This document shows positions 29,020 through 37,787 of a DNA stretch of 64,000 bases, piece by piece. This stretch comes from Actinomadura parmotrematis. Lineage in GTDB: Bacteria > Actinomycetota > Actinomycetes > Streptosporangiales > Streptosporangiaceae. The notes beneath the pieces are model-generated. The model ran no database searches. It saw only the letters and a list, made by a program, of their open reading frames with translations, and was not told the DNA's origin. Location of the stretch: positions 1-64,000 of the forward strand of contig NZ_JAIBOA010000023.1 in assembly GCF_019458805.1 (NCBI RefSeq). The letters are read 5' to 3'. The position numbers and the translations under genes were made by a program. Every line of letters begins with the position of its first letter. The stretch's first letter is position 1.

Positions 29020-29951
29020 CGGAACTGCGCTTCGACGGCCGCGTCGCCGTCGTCACCGGCGCGGGACGCGGCCTCGGCCGCGCCTACGCGCTGCTGCTCG
29101 CCGCGCGCGGCGCCCGCGTCGTCGTCGCCGATATCGGCGCGGCGGTGCGCGGCGACGGCGCGGACCCCGGCCCGGCCGCCGCCGTCGTCCGCGAGATCAC
29201 CGGCGCGGGCGGGCAGGCCGTCGCCTGCACCGAGAGCGTCGCGACCCCGGACGGCGGCCGCGCCATCATCGACGCTGCGCTGGAGCGGTTCGGCCGCGTC
29301 GACGTCCTCGTCCACAACGCCGGGAACGTCCGGTATGCGCCGCTGGCGGAGATGACGTCCGAGGACTTCGACGCCGTCCTCGACGTCCACCTGCGCGGCG
29401 CCTTCCACGTCGTCCGGCCCGCGTTCCCGCACATGTGCGCGGCCGGGTACGGGCGCGTGGTGCTGACCTCGTCCATCGGCGGCCTGTACGGCAACAAGCG
29501 CGTCGCCGGGTACGCGGCCGCCAAGGCGGGCGTCGTCGGGCTGTCCAACGTGGTCGCGCTGGAGGGCGCCGACCACGGCGTGACGTGCAACGTCATCGTC
29601 CCGTCGGCGGTGACGCGGCTGGCCGACGGGATCGACACCTCCGCCTACCCGCCCATGGACCCCGGCCTGGTCGCCCCGGCCGTCGCCTGGCTCGCCCACG
29701 AGACCTGCACGATCAGCGGCGAGATGCTCGTGTCGATCGCCGGGCGGCTCGCGCGGGCGTTCGTCGCCGAGACGCCCGGGGTGCACCGGCCCGCCTGGAC
29801 GCCCGAGCAGGTCGCCGCGTCCCTGGACGCCGCCCGCGACACCGCCGACCCGTGGATCCTGCCGGTCGTCCCCGCCGCCCACAACGACCACATCGGCCGC
29901 AGTTTCGCCATGGCCGCGAAGGGAGAAACGCATGCCGGTCAAGGTGTATGA
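29016..29951 (+). CDS. SDR family oxidoreductase (MFE-type 3-hydroxyacyl dehydrogenase-like)
   Basis: 311 aa from ATG 29016 (ATGA overlap). The cofactor motif is TGAGRGLGRAYALLLAARGA, then HNAGN, TSSIGG and YAAAKAG for the catalytic triad. The sequence CNVIVPSAVTRLADG and the C-terminal extension resemble dehydrogenase domains of peroxisomal-type multifunctional enzymes, which act on 3-hydroxyacyl-CoA esters; that assignment is tentative. It overlaps the next gene by 20 nt. Confidence 0.87.
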
Positions 29952-31638
29952 ACGCATCCTCCAGCTGTTCGAGGCCGAGGGCGTCCGCACCCTCTTCGGC
30001 ATTCCCGACCCGAACTTCGTGCACCTGTTCCGCCTCGCCGAGGAACGCGGCTGGAGCGTCGTCGCCCCGCACCACGAGGCGTCCGCCGGGTTCATGGCCG
30101 AGGCGGTGTCGCGCCTGACGGGCGGTCCGACGCTCTGCGTCGGGACGCTCGGGCCGGGCCTCGCCAACCTCGCGCCCGCGATGATGTGCGCGAAGGTGGA
30201 GAACTCGCCGGTGGTGTTCCTCGGCGGGCAGCGCGCCCGGATCACCGAGCAGCGGGTGCGGCGCGGCCGCATCCAGTTCGTGCGGCAGTCCGCGCTGCTG
30301 GAGCCGTCGGTGAAGTACGCCGCGAGCATCGAGTACGCCGACCAGACCGACGAGATCGTCCGCGAGGGGCTGCGGCGGGCGCTCAGCGGGACGCCCGGCC
30401 CCGTCTACATCGAGTACCCGATCCACGTGATCCAGGAGGAGCTCGACGTCCCGCCCGCGGCGCCCCCCGAGACCTACCGGCTGACGCGCCAGACCGCCGG
30501 CCCCGACCGGATCGCCGAGGCGGCCGCCCTCATCGGCGCCGCCGAGCGGCCGATCCTGCTCGTCGGGCACGGCGTGCACACCGCGCGCGCGGCCGAGCCG
30601 GTGCGGGCGCTCGCCGAGGCGATGGCCTGCCCGGTGATCCAGACGTCCGGCGGCACCTCCTACATCCCGGGCCTGGAGGACCGCACCTTCCCCTATGGCT
30701 TCTCCCCGTCGGCCGTCGAGGCCGTCGTCACCTCCGACCTCTGCCTCGCGGTCGGCACCGAGCTCGGCGAGCCCGTCCACTACGGGCGCGGCCGGCACTG
30801 GCTGGACAACGCGGCCGCCCGCAAGTGGATCCTCGTCGAGCAGGACCCGGCGGCGATCGGCGTGAACCGCCCCATCGACGTGCCGCTCGTCGGCGACCTG
30901 CGCGCCGTCGTCCCCCAGCTCGTGGACGCGCTGAAGGACGCGCCGCGCGAGCCCGCGCCGGACCTGGCGGACTGGATCGACCGGGACGCGGCGCGCCTCG
31001 CCGAGCTGGCCGAGTCGGCGCCCGCCGGGATGTCGCCGGTGCATCCGGCGCGGCTCGTCGTCGAGGCGACGAAGGCGTTCCCGCAGGACGGGATCATGGT
31101 GCGCGACGGCGGCGCCACCACCATCTTCCAGTGGACGTACTCGCAGGCCAAGCCGCACGACGTCCTGTGGAACCAGAACTTCGGGCACCTCGGCACCGGC
31201 CTGCCCTACGCCGTCGGCGCCTCGGTCGCCGACGGCGGGCGGCGGCCCGTCCTGCTGCTGACCGGCGACTCCTCGTTCCTGTTCCACGTCGCCGAGCTGG
31301 AGACCGCGGCCCGCCTGAACCTGCCGCTGGTCTGCGTCGTCGCCGTCGACCACGCCTGGGGCCTGGAGGTCGGCGTCTACAAGCGCACCTTCGGGCCGGG
31401 CTCGGCCGAGACCGGCGTGCACTGGAGCGCCGCGACGCGCCTGGACCGCGTCGCCGAGGGCTTCGGCTGCCACGGCGAGTACGTCGAGCGCGACGAGGAC
31501 GTCGCGCCCGCGATCAAGCGGGCGTTCGCGAGCGGCCGGCCGGGCGTGGTGCACGTGGCGGTCGACCCCAAGGCGAACTCGGAGGAGATGCCGAGCTACG
31601 CCGAGTTCCGCACCTGGTACGCCGAGGGCATGCAGTGA
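29932..31638 (+). CDS. Thiamine diphosphate-dependent enzyme (acetolactate synthase/benzoylformate decarboxylase-like)
   Basis: 568 aa. The N-terminal domain has the cofactor-activating Glu in HHEASAGFMAEA and TLCVGTLGPGLAN, and a central domain binds a nucleotide-like moiety. The cofactor-binding block near residue 440 is GDSSFLFHVAELETAARLNLP followed by VDHAWGLEVG. In this block Asp-His-Ala stands where many relatives have Asn-Asn. It could decarboxylate a 2-oxo acid to an aldehyde, which the next gene (aldehyde dehydrogenase) could oxidise, or cleave a CoA-linked hydroxy acid. The start codon lies within the preceding gene, implying coupling. Confidence 0.85.
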   Translation: MPVKVYERILQLFEAEGVRTLFGIPDPNFVHLFRLAEERGWSVVAPHHEASAGFMAEAVSRLTGGPTLCVGTLGPGLANLAPAMMCAKVENSPVVFLGGQRARITEQRVRRGRIQFVRQSALLEPSVKYAASIEYADQTDEIVREGLRRALSGTPGPVYIEYPIHVIQEELDVPPAAPPETYRLTRQTAGPDRIAEAAALIGAAERPILLVGHGVHTARAAEPVRALAEAMACPVIQTSGGTSYIPGLEDRTFPYGFSPSAVEAVVTSDLCLAVGTELGEPVHYGRGRHWLDNAAARKWILVEQDPAAIGVNRPIDVPLVGDLRAVVPQLVDALKDAPREPAPDLADWIDRDAARLAELAESAPAGMSPVHPARLVVEATKAFPQDGIMVRDGGATTIFQWTYSQAKPHDVLWNQNFGHLGTGLPYAVGASVADGGRRPVLLLTGDSSFLFHVAELETAARLNLPLVCVVAVDHAWGLEVGVYKRTFGPGSAETGVHWSAATRLDRVAEGFGCHGEYVERDEDVAPAIKRAFASGRPGVVHVAVDPKANSEEMPSYAEFRTWYAEGMQ

Positions 31639-31666
31639 CCCGGCGGCGAAGCGAGAGAGGCGAGCC

Positions 31667-33100
31667 ATGCGCGAGTACCTGAAGTTCTACATCGGGGGCC
31701 GCTGGGAGGACCCGGCGTCCGCCGCGACGTTCGACGTCGTGAACCCCGCCACCGAGGAGGTCGCGGGCCGGGTCGCGCTCGGCTCGGCCGCCGACGTCGA
31801 CCGGGCCGTCGCCGCCGCCCGCGCGGCGTTCCCGTCCTGGTCGGCGAGCACCCGCGAGGAACGGCTGGACCTGCTGCGCGCCGTCCTCGACGCCTACCAG
31901 AAGCGCGCCGGCGACCTCGCCGCCGCCGTCACCGAGGAGATGGGCGCGCCGTCCTCGCTCGCCAACGGCTTCCAGGTGCAGCTCGGCGCCGGCCACCTCG
32001 CCACCGCGATCGAGGTGCTGGAGCGGTTCGCGTTCGAGGAGCGGCGCGGCGCGACCCTCGTCGTCAAGGAGCCGGTCGGCGTCTGCGGGCTCATCACGCC
32101 GTGGAACTGGCCGATGAACCAGATGGCGGTGAAGGTGTTCCCGGCCCTCGCGACCGGCTGCACCATGGTCCTCAAGCCGTCGGAGAAGTCGCCGTTCACC
32201 GGGCAGGTCTTCGCCGAGATCCTCGACGCGGCGGGCGTCCCGGCCGGGGTGTTCAACCTGGTCCAGGGAGACGGGCCGGCCGTCGGCGTCCCGCTCGCGT
32301 CCCACCCGGGCGTCGACATGGTGTCCTTCACCGGCTCGACCCGCGCGGGCGTCGAGGTCGCGCGCAACGCCGCGCCCGGCGTGAAGCGCGTCGTGCAGGA
32401 GCTCGGCGGCAAGAGCCCGAACATCATCCTCGACGACGCCGACTTCGCCGCGAACGTCGCCAAGGGCGTCGCGGCGATGATGGGCAACTCGGGCCAGACG
32501 TGCAGCGCCCCGTCGCGGATGCTGGTCCCCGAGGCCCGCATGGACGAGGCGATCGCCGCCGCCCGCGACGCCGCCGCCGAGGCGCGCGTCGGCGACCCGC
32601 ACGACGACGTCGTCCTCGGCCCGGTCGTGTCGGAGGGCCAGTTCGACCGCGTCCAGGCGCTGATCCGCGCGGGCGTGGACGAGGGCGCGGAGCTCGTCGC
32701 CGGCGGCCCCGACCGCCCGGACGGCCTGCCGAAGGGCTACTACGTCCGGCCAACGGTCTTCGCGCGCGTCACCAACGACATGACGATCGCCCGCGAGGAG
32801 ATCTTCGGGCCCGTCGTCACCATCCTCGGCTACGCCGACCTGGACCAGGCCGTCGACATCGCCAACGACACCGACTACGGCCTCGCCGGCTTCGTCGCGG
32901 GCCGCGACCTGGACCAGGCCCGCGCCGTCGCCCGCCGCCTCCGCGCCGGCTCGATCGCCATCAACGACGGCTTCGACTTCGCGGCCCCGTTCGGCGGCTA
33001 CAAGAAGAGCGGCAACGGCCGCGAGTGGGGCGAGTTCGGCTTCCACGACTACCTGGAGGTGAAGGGCGTCCTCGGCTACGCCCCGGACGACGCGTCATGA
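31667..33100 (+). CDS. NAD(P)-dependent aldehyde dehydrogenase
   Basis: 477 aa, normal length. The conserved PWNWP (residues ~144-148), the general-base Glu in QELGGKSPNI, and the catalytic Cys in NSGQTCSAPSR are present. C-terminal EEIFGPVV and FGGYKKSGNGRE are also typical. It probably turns an aldehyde from the ThDP enzyme or an SDR step into an acid. It ends the rightward cluster and converges with a CoA transferase 36 bp away. Confidence 0.93.
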   Translation: MREYLKFYIGGRWEDPASAATFDVVNPATEEVAGRVALGSAADVDRAVAAARAAFPSWSASTREERLDLLRAVLDAYQKRAGDLAAAVTEEMGAPSSLANGFQVQLGAGHLATAIEVLERFAFEERRGATLVVKEPVGVCGLITPWNWPMNQMAVKVFPALATGCTMVLKPSEKSPFTGQVFAEILDAAGVPAGVFNLVQGDGPAVGVPLASHPGVDMVSFTGSTRAGVEVARNAAPGVKRVVQELGGKSPNIILDDADFAANVAKGVAAMMGNSGQTCSAPSRMLVPEARMDEAIAAARDAAAEARVGDPHDDVVLGPVVSEGQFDRVQALIRAGVDEGAELVAGGPDRPDGLPKGYYVRPTVFARVTNDMTIAREEIFGPVVTILGYADLDQAVDIANDTDYGLAGFVAGRDLDQARAVARRLRAGSIAINDGFDFAAPFGGYKKSGNGREWGEFGFHDYLEVKGVLGYAPDDAS

Positions 33101-33136
33101 CCGACGCGGCGCCTCGCATCATCCAACGTCCCGCCG

Positions 33137-34399
33137 TCAGAAGCCGCGGCGTTCGAGGGTGCGGGCCGCGCGCTCCAGGTCTTCGCGGAAGGCGGGGTGG
33201 GCTATGGCGGTGAGGCGGCGGGCCCGGTCGGGGAGGGGGCGGCCCTTCAGCTCGGCGGCGCCGTATTCGGTGATGATGACGTCGACCTCGCTGCGGGCGG
33301 TGGTGACCGGGCCGGACAGGGCCGGGACGATGCGGCTGAGGGTGCCGCCCCTGGCGGTGGCGGGGAGGGCGATGACGGCGTGGCCGCCGGGGGAGCGGGC
33401 GCCGGCGCGGACGAAGTCCACCTGGCCGCCGGTGCCGCCCAGGTAGGACGCGCCGGTCTGCTCGGCGTTCACCTGGCCGGTGAGGTCGACCTCCAGGGCC
33501 GAGTTGACGGTGACCAGGCGGTCCAGGCGGGCGAGGGTCGCGGCGTCGTGGGTGTAGGACGCGGGGGCCAGGCGGACGGCCGGGTTGCGGTCGCAGAAGG
33601 CGTAGAGGCGGCGGGTGCCGATGAGGGCGCCGGTGACCGAGACGCCCCGGTCGGCGGGCTTGCGGGCGTTGGTGACGGCGCCCGCCTCGACCAGGTCGAC
33701 GAGGCCGTCGCCGATCATGCCCGAGTGGACGCCGAGGTCGGTGCGGTCGCCGAGGAGGCGGAGGAGGGCGTCGGGGACGGCGCCGATGCCGGTCTGCAGG
33801 ACGGCGCCGTCCCCGATGTAGGCGGCGGCGTGCGCGGCGATGGCCTCGTCGGTCGGGCCGATCTCGGCGGGCGGGACCTCGACGGGCGGGCGGGAGACGC
33901 GGACGGCGACGTCGATCGCGGAGGAGGGGAGCGACTCGCCGGGGGTGGCGGGCACCCGGTCGTTGACCTCGGCGATGACGACGCGGGCGGTGGCGGCGGC
34001 CGCGCGGACGTGGTCGGCGATGAGGCCGAGGCTGTGGTTCCCGCTCGCGTCCGGCGGGCTGACCTGGATGAGGGCGACGTCGCAGCCGATGGCGCCCGAC
34101 TCGATGAGCGGGGCGATCTGGCCGACGTGGCAGGGGATCACGCCGAGTCGGTGCTCGCGGGTGAGGGCGCGGAGCGTGCCGATCGCGCCCATGCTGGAGA
34201 GGGCGACGGCGTCGGCGGCGGCAGGCGTGAGAAGGCCGGAGAAGCTCGTTGCGATGAACGCCGAGAGGCCGCCGATGGCGGCGCCCTGCTCGATCAGCGC
34301 TTCGACGAGAGTGGTCGGCTCACCGCACGCCTGGCCGATGACGATGCGGTCGCCGGGGCGGATGTACTGGGTGAGATCGAGGTTCGCAGCAGGCGTCAC
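33137..34399 (-). CDS. Acetyl-CoA hydrolase/CoA transferase family (4-hydroxybutyrate CoA-transferase-like)
   Basis: 420 aa from GTG 34399 (GTGA overlap with the lyase gene). YIRPGDRIVIGQACGEPTTLVEAL begins the first domain; the second has GIGAVPDALL, LGVHSGMIGDGLVDLV and NSALEVDLTGQVNAE, the block that carries the family catalytic Glu. It would move CoA between acyl groups, for example from acetyl-CoA to a carboxylic acid. It is last in a leftward four-gene unit with a CaiB-type transferase and a CitE-like lyase. Confidence 0.88.
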   Translation of the reverse strand: MTPAANLDLTQYIRPGDRIVIGQACGEPTTLVEALIEQGAAIGGLSAFIATSFSGLLTPAAADAVALSSMGAIGTLRALTREHRLGVIPCHVGQIAPLIESGAIGCDVALIQVSPPDASGNHSLGLIADHVRAAAATARVVIAEVNDRVPATPGESLPSSAIDVAVRVSRPPVEVPPAEIGPTDEAIAAHAAAYIGDGAVLQTGIGAVPDALLRLLGDRTDLGVHSGMIGDGLVDLVEAGAVTNARKPADRGVSVTGALIGTRRLYAFCDRNPAVRLAPASYTHDAATLARLDRLVTVNSALEVDLTGQVNAEQTGASYLGGTGGQVDFVRAGARSPGGHAVIALPATARGGTLSRIVPALSGPVTTARSEVDVIITEYGAAELKGRPLPDRARRLTAIAHPAFREDLERAARTLERRGF

Positions 34400-35286
34400 C
34401 GGCGTTCTCCGGCGGCGAGGACGGCTTGCGCGCGGGCCAGGTGCGGGCGGTCGAGCATCGCGCCCTTGTGGGCGACGACGCCGGCGCCGGGGTGGGCGGC
34501 GAACGCCTCGACGATCTCCCGGGCCTCGGTGATCTCGTTCTCGGTCGGTGCGAACGCCGTGTTGATGACGTCCACCTGGTCGGGGTGGATGGCGAGCATG
34601 CCGCGGTAGCCGTCGCGGCGGACGCGGGCGGCCCGCTCGCGCAGCCCGGCGAGGTCGCGGAAGTCCCCCTGGATCGTCTCGACGGGCTGCACCCCCGCGG
34701 ACGCGGCGCCGAGCAGGCAGAGGCTGCGCGCCAGCTCGTAGGTGAACCCGTAGCCGCCGTCGGGGGCGCGGTTGCCGCTCGCGCCGACGGCGTCCGCGAG
34801 GTCCTCGGCGCCCCACGACAGGGCGACGACGCGCGGGACGCCCCGGTAGGTGCCGGTGCTGAACATCGCCTCGGCGGTCTCGGTGACGAGGACGATGACG
34901 CGGGTCGTGCCGGGCGCGGTGCCGGCGGCGGTCTCCAGCGCCGACAGGTAGTGGTCGAGGGTCCGCGCGTCGTCGCCGCCGCGCGCCTTCGGCAGCATGA
35001 TCCCGCCGGGCCGGGCGGGCAGGACGGCGGCGAGGTCGGCGAGGGCGTGCGGGCCGTCCAGCGGGTTGATCCGCACCCACAGCCGGTGCCGCTCGGGCTC
35101 GGGCCGGGCGGCGAGGAAGGCCGCGACGGCCGCGCGGGCGGCGGGCTTGGCGTCCTCGGCGACGGCGTCCTCCAGGTCGAGGAGCACGACGTCGGCGGGC
35201 CCGGCGGCCGCCTTCGCCATCTTGCGCGCGCTGTCGCCCGGCGCGAACAGCCACGACCGCGCGCTGAACGCCTCCGGCGTGCTCAT
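34396..35286 (-). CDS. HpcH/HpaI (CitE-like) CoA-ester lyase
   Basis: 296 aa. The block SWLFAPGDSARKMAKAAAGPADVVLLDLEDAV and later VQPVETIQGDFRD with GMLAIHPDQVDVINTAF identify the beta subunit-like CitE/malyl-CoA lyase fold, with Glu/Asp metal ligands. It would cleave a citramalyl-, malyl- or related hydroxyacyl-CoA to acetyl-CoA plus an oxo acid. ATG 35286 is the first codon that gives the typical MSTPEAFSARSWLF start. Its gene order with CoA transferases suits a short branched dicarboxylic-acid route. Confidence 0.88.
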   Translation of the reverse strand: MSTPEAFSARSWLFAPGDSARKMAKAAAGPADVVLLDLEDAVAEDAKPAARAAVAAFLAARPEPERHRLWVRINPLDGPHALADLAAVLPARPGGIMLPKARGGDDARTLDHYLSALETAAGTAPGTTRVIVLVTETAEAMFSTGTYRGVPRVVALSWGAEDLADAVGASGNRAPDGGYGFTYELARSLCLLGAASAGVQPVETIQGDFRDLAGLRERAARVRRDGYRGMLAIHPDQVDVINTAFAPTENEITEAREIVEAFAAHPGAGVVAHKGAMLDRPHLARAQAVLAAGERR

Positions 35287-35375
35287 GGCCGCCGCCTCTC
35301 GTGTGCGCGGGCGCGCGGTGCGGATGGCCGCGATCGTGCGGGAAAGGGGGTCGAGGGGTTCACCGCCGCCGCCTC

Positions 35376-36542
35376 TCAGTAGGACTTGGGGAGGCCGAGG
35401 ACCTTCTCGGCCAGGAAGTTGAGGATCATGTGGGGGCTGACCGGCGCGGTGCGGGGGATGAGGCTCTCGCGCAGGTAGCGCTCGACGTGGTACTCCTGCG
35501 CGTAGCCCATGCCGCCGAGCGTCAGCATCGCGGTGTGGCACGCCTCGAAGCCGGCTTCGGCGGCGAGGTACTTCCCGGCGTTCGCCTCGACGCCGCAGTC
35601 CTGCCCGGCGTCGAACAGCGACGCGGCCTTCAGCACCATCAGGCGGGCCGCCTCCAGCTGCGCCCAGCACTTGGCCAGGGGGTGCTGGATGCCCTGGTTC
35701 ATCCCGATGGGCCGGTCGAAGACGACGCGCTCGCGGGCGTAGCGGGCGGCGCGCGCCAGGGCGGCGCGGCCGAGGCCGACCGCCTCGGCGGCGAGCAGGA
35801 CGCGCTCGGGGTTCAGCCCGTGCAGGATGATCTTGAAGCCGTCGCCCTCGGCTCCGATCCGGTCCTCCTCGGGGATCCACAGGCCGGAGATGAACAGCAG
35901 GTTGGAGTCGACGGCGTGCCGCCCCATCTTGGGGATCTCGCGGACCTCGACCTTCGCCCGGTCCAGGTCGGTGAAGAACAGCGACAGGCCCTCGGTGCGG
36001 CGCCCCACCTCCTCCAGCGGGGTGGTGCGGGCGAGCAGCATCATCTTGTCGGCGACCTGCGCGACGGAGATCCAGATCTTCTCGCCGTCCACGGCGTAGC
36101 CGCCGTCGCGGCGCCGCGCGCGGGTGGTGAGGCGGGTCGTGTCGAGCCCGGCGTTCGGCTCGGTGACGGCGAAGCAGATGCGGTGCCGCCCGTCCAGTAC
36201 GGGCGGGATCATGCGCCGGCGCTGCTCGGGGGTGCCGAACAGCGCGACCGGCTGCATGCTGAACACCGGCCCGTGGATGCTGGACGCCGCAGCCATCCCG
36301 CCGCCGGACTCGGCGACGGCCTCCATCATCAGCGCCGCCTCGGTGATGCCGAGCCCGCCGCCGCCGACGTCCTCGGGCATGGCGACGCCGAGCCAGCCGG
36401 CCTCGGCCATCGAGCGGTGGAAGTCGTGCGGGAAGGCGCCGTCGCGGTCGCGCTCCAGCCAGTACTCGTCGGGGAAGCGGGAGCAGTGCTTCAGCACCGC
36501 GTCCCGCAGGTCGCGCTGGTCGTCGGTCAGGGAGAAGTCCAC
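35376..36542 (-). CDS. Acyl-CoA dehydrogenase
   Basis: 388 aa from GTG 36542, giving the usual MDFSLTDDQRDLRDAV start. FAVTEPNAGLDTTRL is the FAD/substrate loop, a slight variant of TEP-x-AGSD. GMNQGIQHPLAKC and LGGMGYAQEYHVERYLRE near the C-terminus are conserved. It introduces a 2,3-double bond into an acyl-CoA, passing electrons to ETF (not in window). Its gene overlaps the end of the CaiB-type transferase gene by 16 nt. Confidence 0.92.
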   Translation of the reverse strand: MDFSLTDDQRDLRDAVLKHCSRFPDEYWLERDRDGAFPHDFHRSMAEAGWLGVAMPEDVGGGGLGITEAALMMEAVAESGGGMAAASSIHGPVFSMQPVALFGTPEQRRRMIPPVLDGRHRICFAVTEPNAGLDTTRLTTRARRRDGGYAVDGEKIWISVAQVADKMMLLARTTPLEEVGRRTEGLSLFFTDLDRAKVEVREIPKMGRHAVDSNLLFISGLWIPEEDRIGAEGDGFKIILHGLNPERVLLAAEAVGLGRAALARAARYARERVVFDRPIGMNQGIQHPLAKCWAQLEAARLMVLKAASLFDAGQDCGVEANAGKYLAAEAGFEACHTAMLTLGGMGYAQEYHVERYLRESLIPRTAPVSPHMILNFLAEKVLGLPKSY

Positions 36543-37717
36543 GGTCGCGGTCCTTTCTCGGCGGGCGTGCCGAGCTCGTCCAGCACCTCGGCGGTGTGGG
36601 CGCCGAGCCGGGGGGCGGGCCCGGCGACGCGGCCGGGCGTGCGGGAGAACCAGGCGGGCGGCCCGGGGAAGCGGACGGGGCCGTTCGGGGTGTCGACGGT
36701 CTCGAAGAACCCGGTGGCGGCGAGGTGCGGGTCGTCGAACAGCTCGTCCAGGGTGCGGACGGGCGCGGCGGGGATGTCCAGGGCGCCCAGCAGCTCCAGC
36801 CATTCGGCGGTGGTGCGCTCCAGGAACGTCGTGCCGAGCAGGGCGTAGACGGCGTCGATCTGGCGGGCGCGCTGCTCCAGCGTGGCGAGGTGCTCGCCCG
36901 CCCAGGGCGGCCGCACCGCGCCGACGAACGCCGCCCACTGCTTGTCGTTGTAGACGAGCGCGGACACGTGGCCGTCGCGCGTCCGGTAGGGGCGGCGGTT
37001 CGGGGCGAGCGCGCGGGGGTAGCCGGCCGGCGCGAGCGGCGGGTCGAACAGCGCGCCGCCGGCGTGCTCGACCAGCATGAACGAGGCCATCGTCTCGAAC
37101 ATGGCGACCTCGACCTCCTGGCCCTCGCCGGTCCGCTCGCGGTGGAACAGCGCCATGAGGGTGGCGTAGAGCGCGGTCAGCCCGGCGACCTTGTCGGCCA
37201 TGATCGTGCCGACGTAGCCGGCCTCGCCGGTCAGCCGCTCCTGCACGTGCGGCAGGCCGCACTCGGCCTGGATGGTGTCGTCGTAGGCGGCGCGGCCGGC
37301 GGCGGGGCCGCGGCGGCCGTACCCGTAGCAGTTGGTGTAGACGATCGCGGGGTTGACGGCGGCGACGTCGCGGTAGGCGAAGCCGAGCGCGGCGACGGCC
37401 CGCGCGCGCATCGAGTGGATGAGAACGTCGCTCCGTCTCAGGAGAGCGCGGAGCGCGTCGGCGCCCGCGGCGGTCCGCAGGTCCAGGACGGCGCTCCGCT
37501 TGCCGCGGTTGACGTTGACGAAGACGCCGGACATGCCGGGCTCGGGCCCGATCGAGATGTGCCGGGTGGTGTCGCCGGCGGGCGGCTCGACCTTGATCAC
37601 GTCGGCGCCCATGTCGGCCATGATCTGCGTGCAGTAGGGGCCCATGACCATCGCGGTGAGGTCGAGGACGCGGACCCCGGCGAGCGGTCCCGGCGGGGCG
37701 GTGCGGCTGCGGTCCAT
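36527..37717 (-). CDS. CaiB/BaiF family III CoA transferase
   Basis: 396 aa. LAGVRVLDLTAMVMGPYCTQIMADMGADVIKVE is the family N-terminal signature and the catalytic Asp is in AYDDTIQAECG near residue 145. It should transfer CoA from a donor thioester to an organic acid. It is the first gene of the leftward unit; its start lies only ~40 bp from the TCCTTGCAAGGA palindrome, which sits between it and the divergent CoA ligase. No low-complexity insertion. Confidence 0.92.
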   Translation of the reverse strand: MDRSRTAPPGPLAGVRVLDLTAMVMGPYCTQIMADMGADVIKVEPPAGDTTRHISIGPEPGMSGVFVNVNRGKRSAVLDLRTAAGADALRALLRRSDVLIHSMRARAVAALGFAYRDVAAVNPAIVYTNCYGYGRRGPAAGRAAYDDTIQAECGLPHVQERLTGEAGYVGTIMADKVAGLTALYATLMALFHRERTGEGQEVEVAMFETMASFMLVEHAGGALFDPPLAPAGYPRALAPNRRPYRTRDGHVSALVYNDKQWAAFVGAVRPPWAGEHLATLEQRARQIDAVYALLGTTFLERTTAEWLELLGALDIPAAPVRTLDELFDDPHLAATGFFETVDTPNGPVRFPGPPAWFSRTPGRVAGPAPRLGAHTAEVLDELGTPAEKGPRPWTSP

Positions 37718-37757
37718 GCGCGGGGACTCGACCCCCTCGTCGTCCGGGGACGTGGAT

Positions 37758-37769
37758 TCCTTGCAAGGA
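37758..37769. promoter_or_regulatory. Operator-like perfect palindrome, family B
   Basis: TCCTTGCAAGGA lies between the divergent CaiB-type transferase (start 37717) and CoA ligase (start 37788) and is followed by CAGTGCTATCAAGG, the same layout as at 22650. Located to serve both directions. A regulator site is inferred. Confidence 0.55.
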
Positions 37770-37787
37770 CAGTGCTATCAAGGTTTT

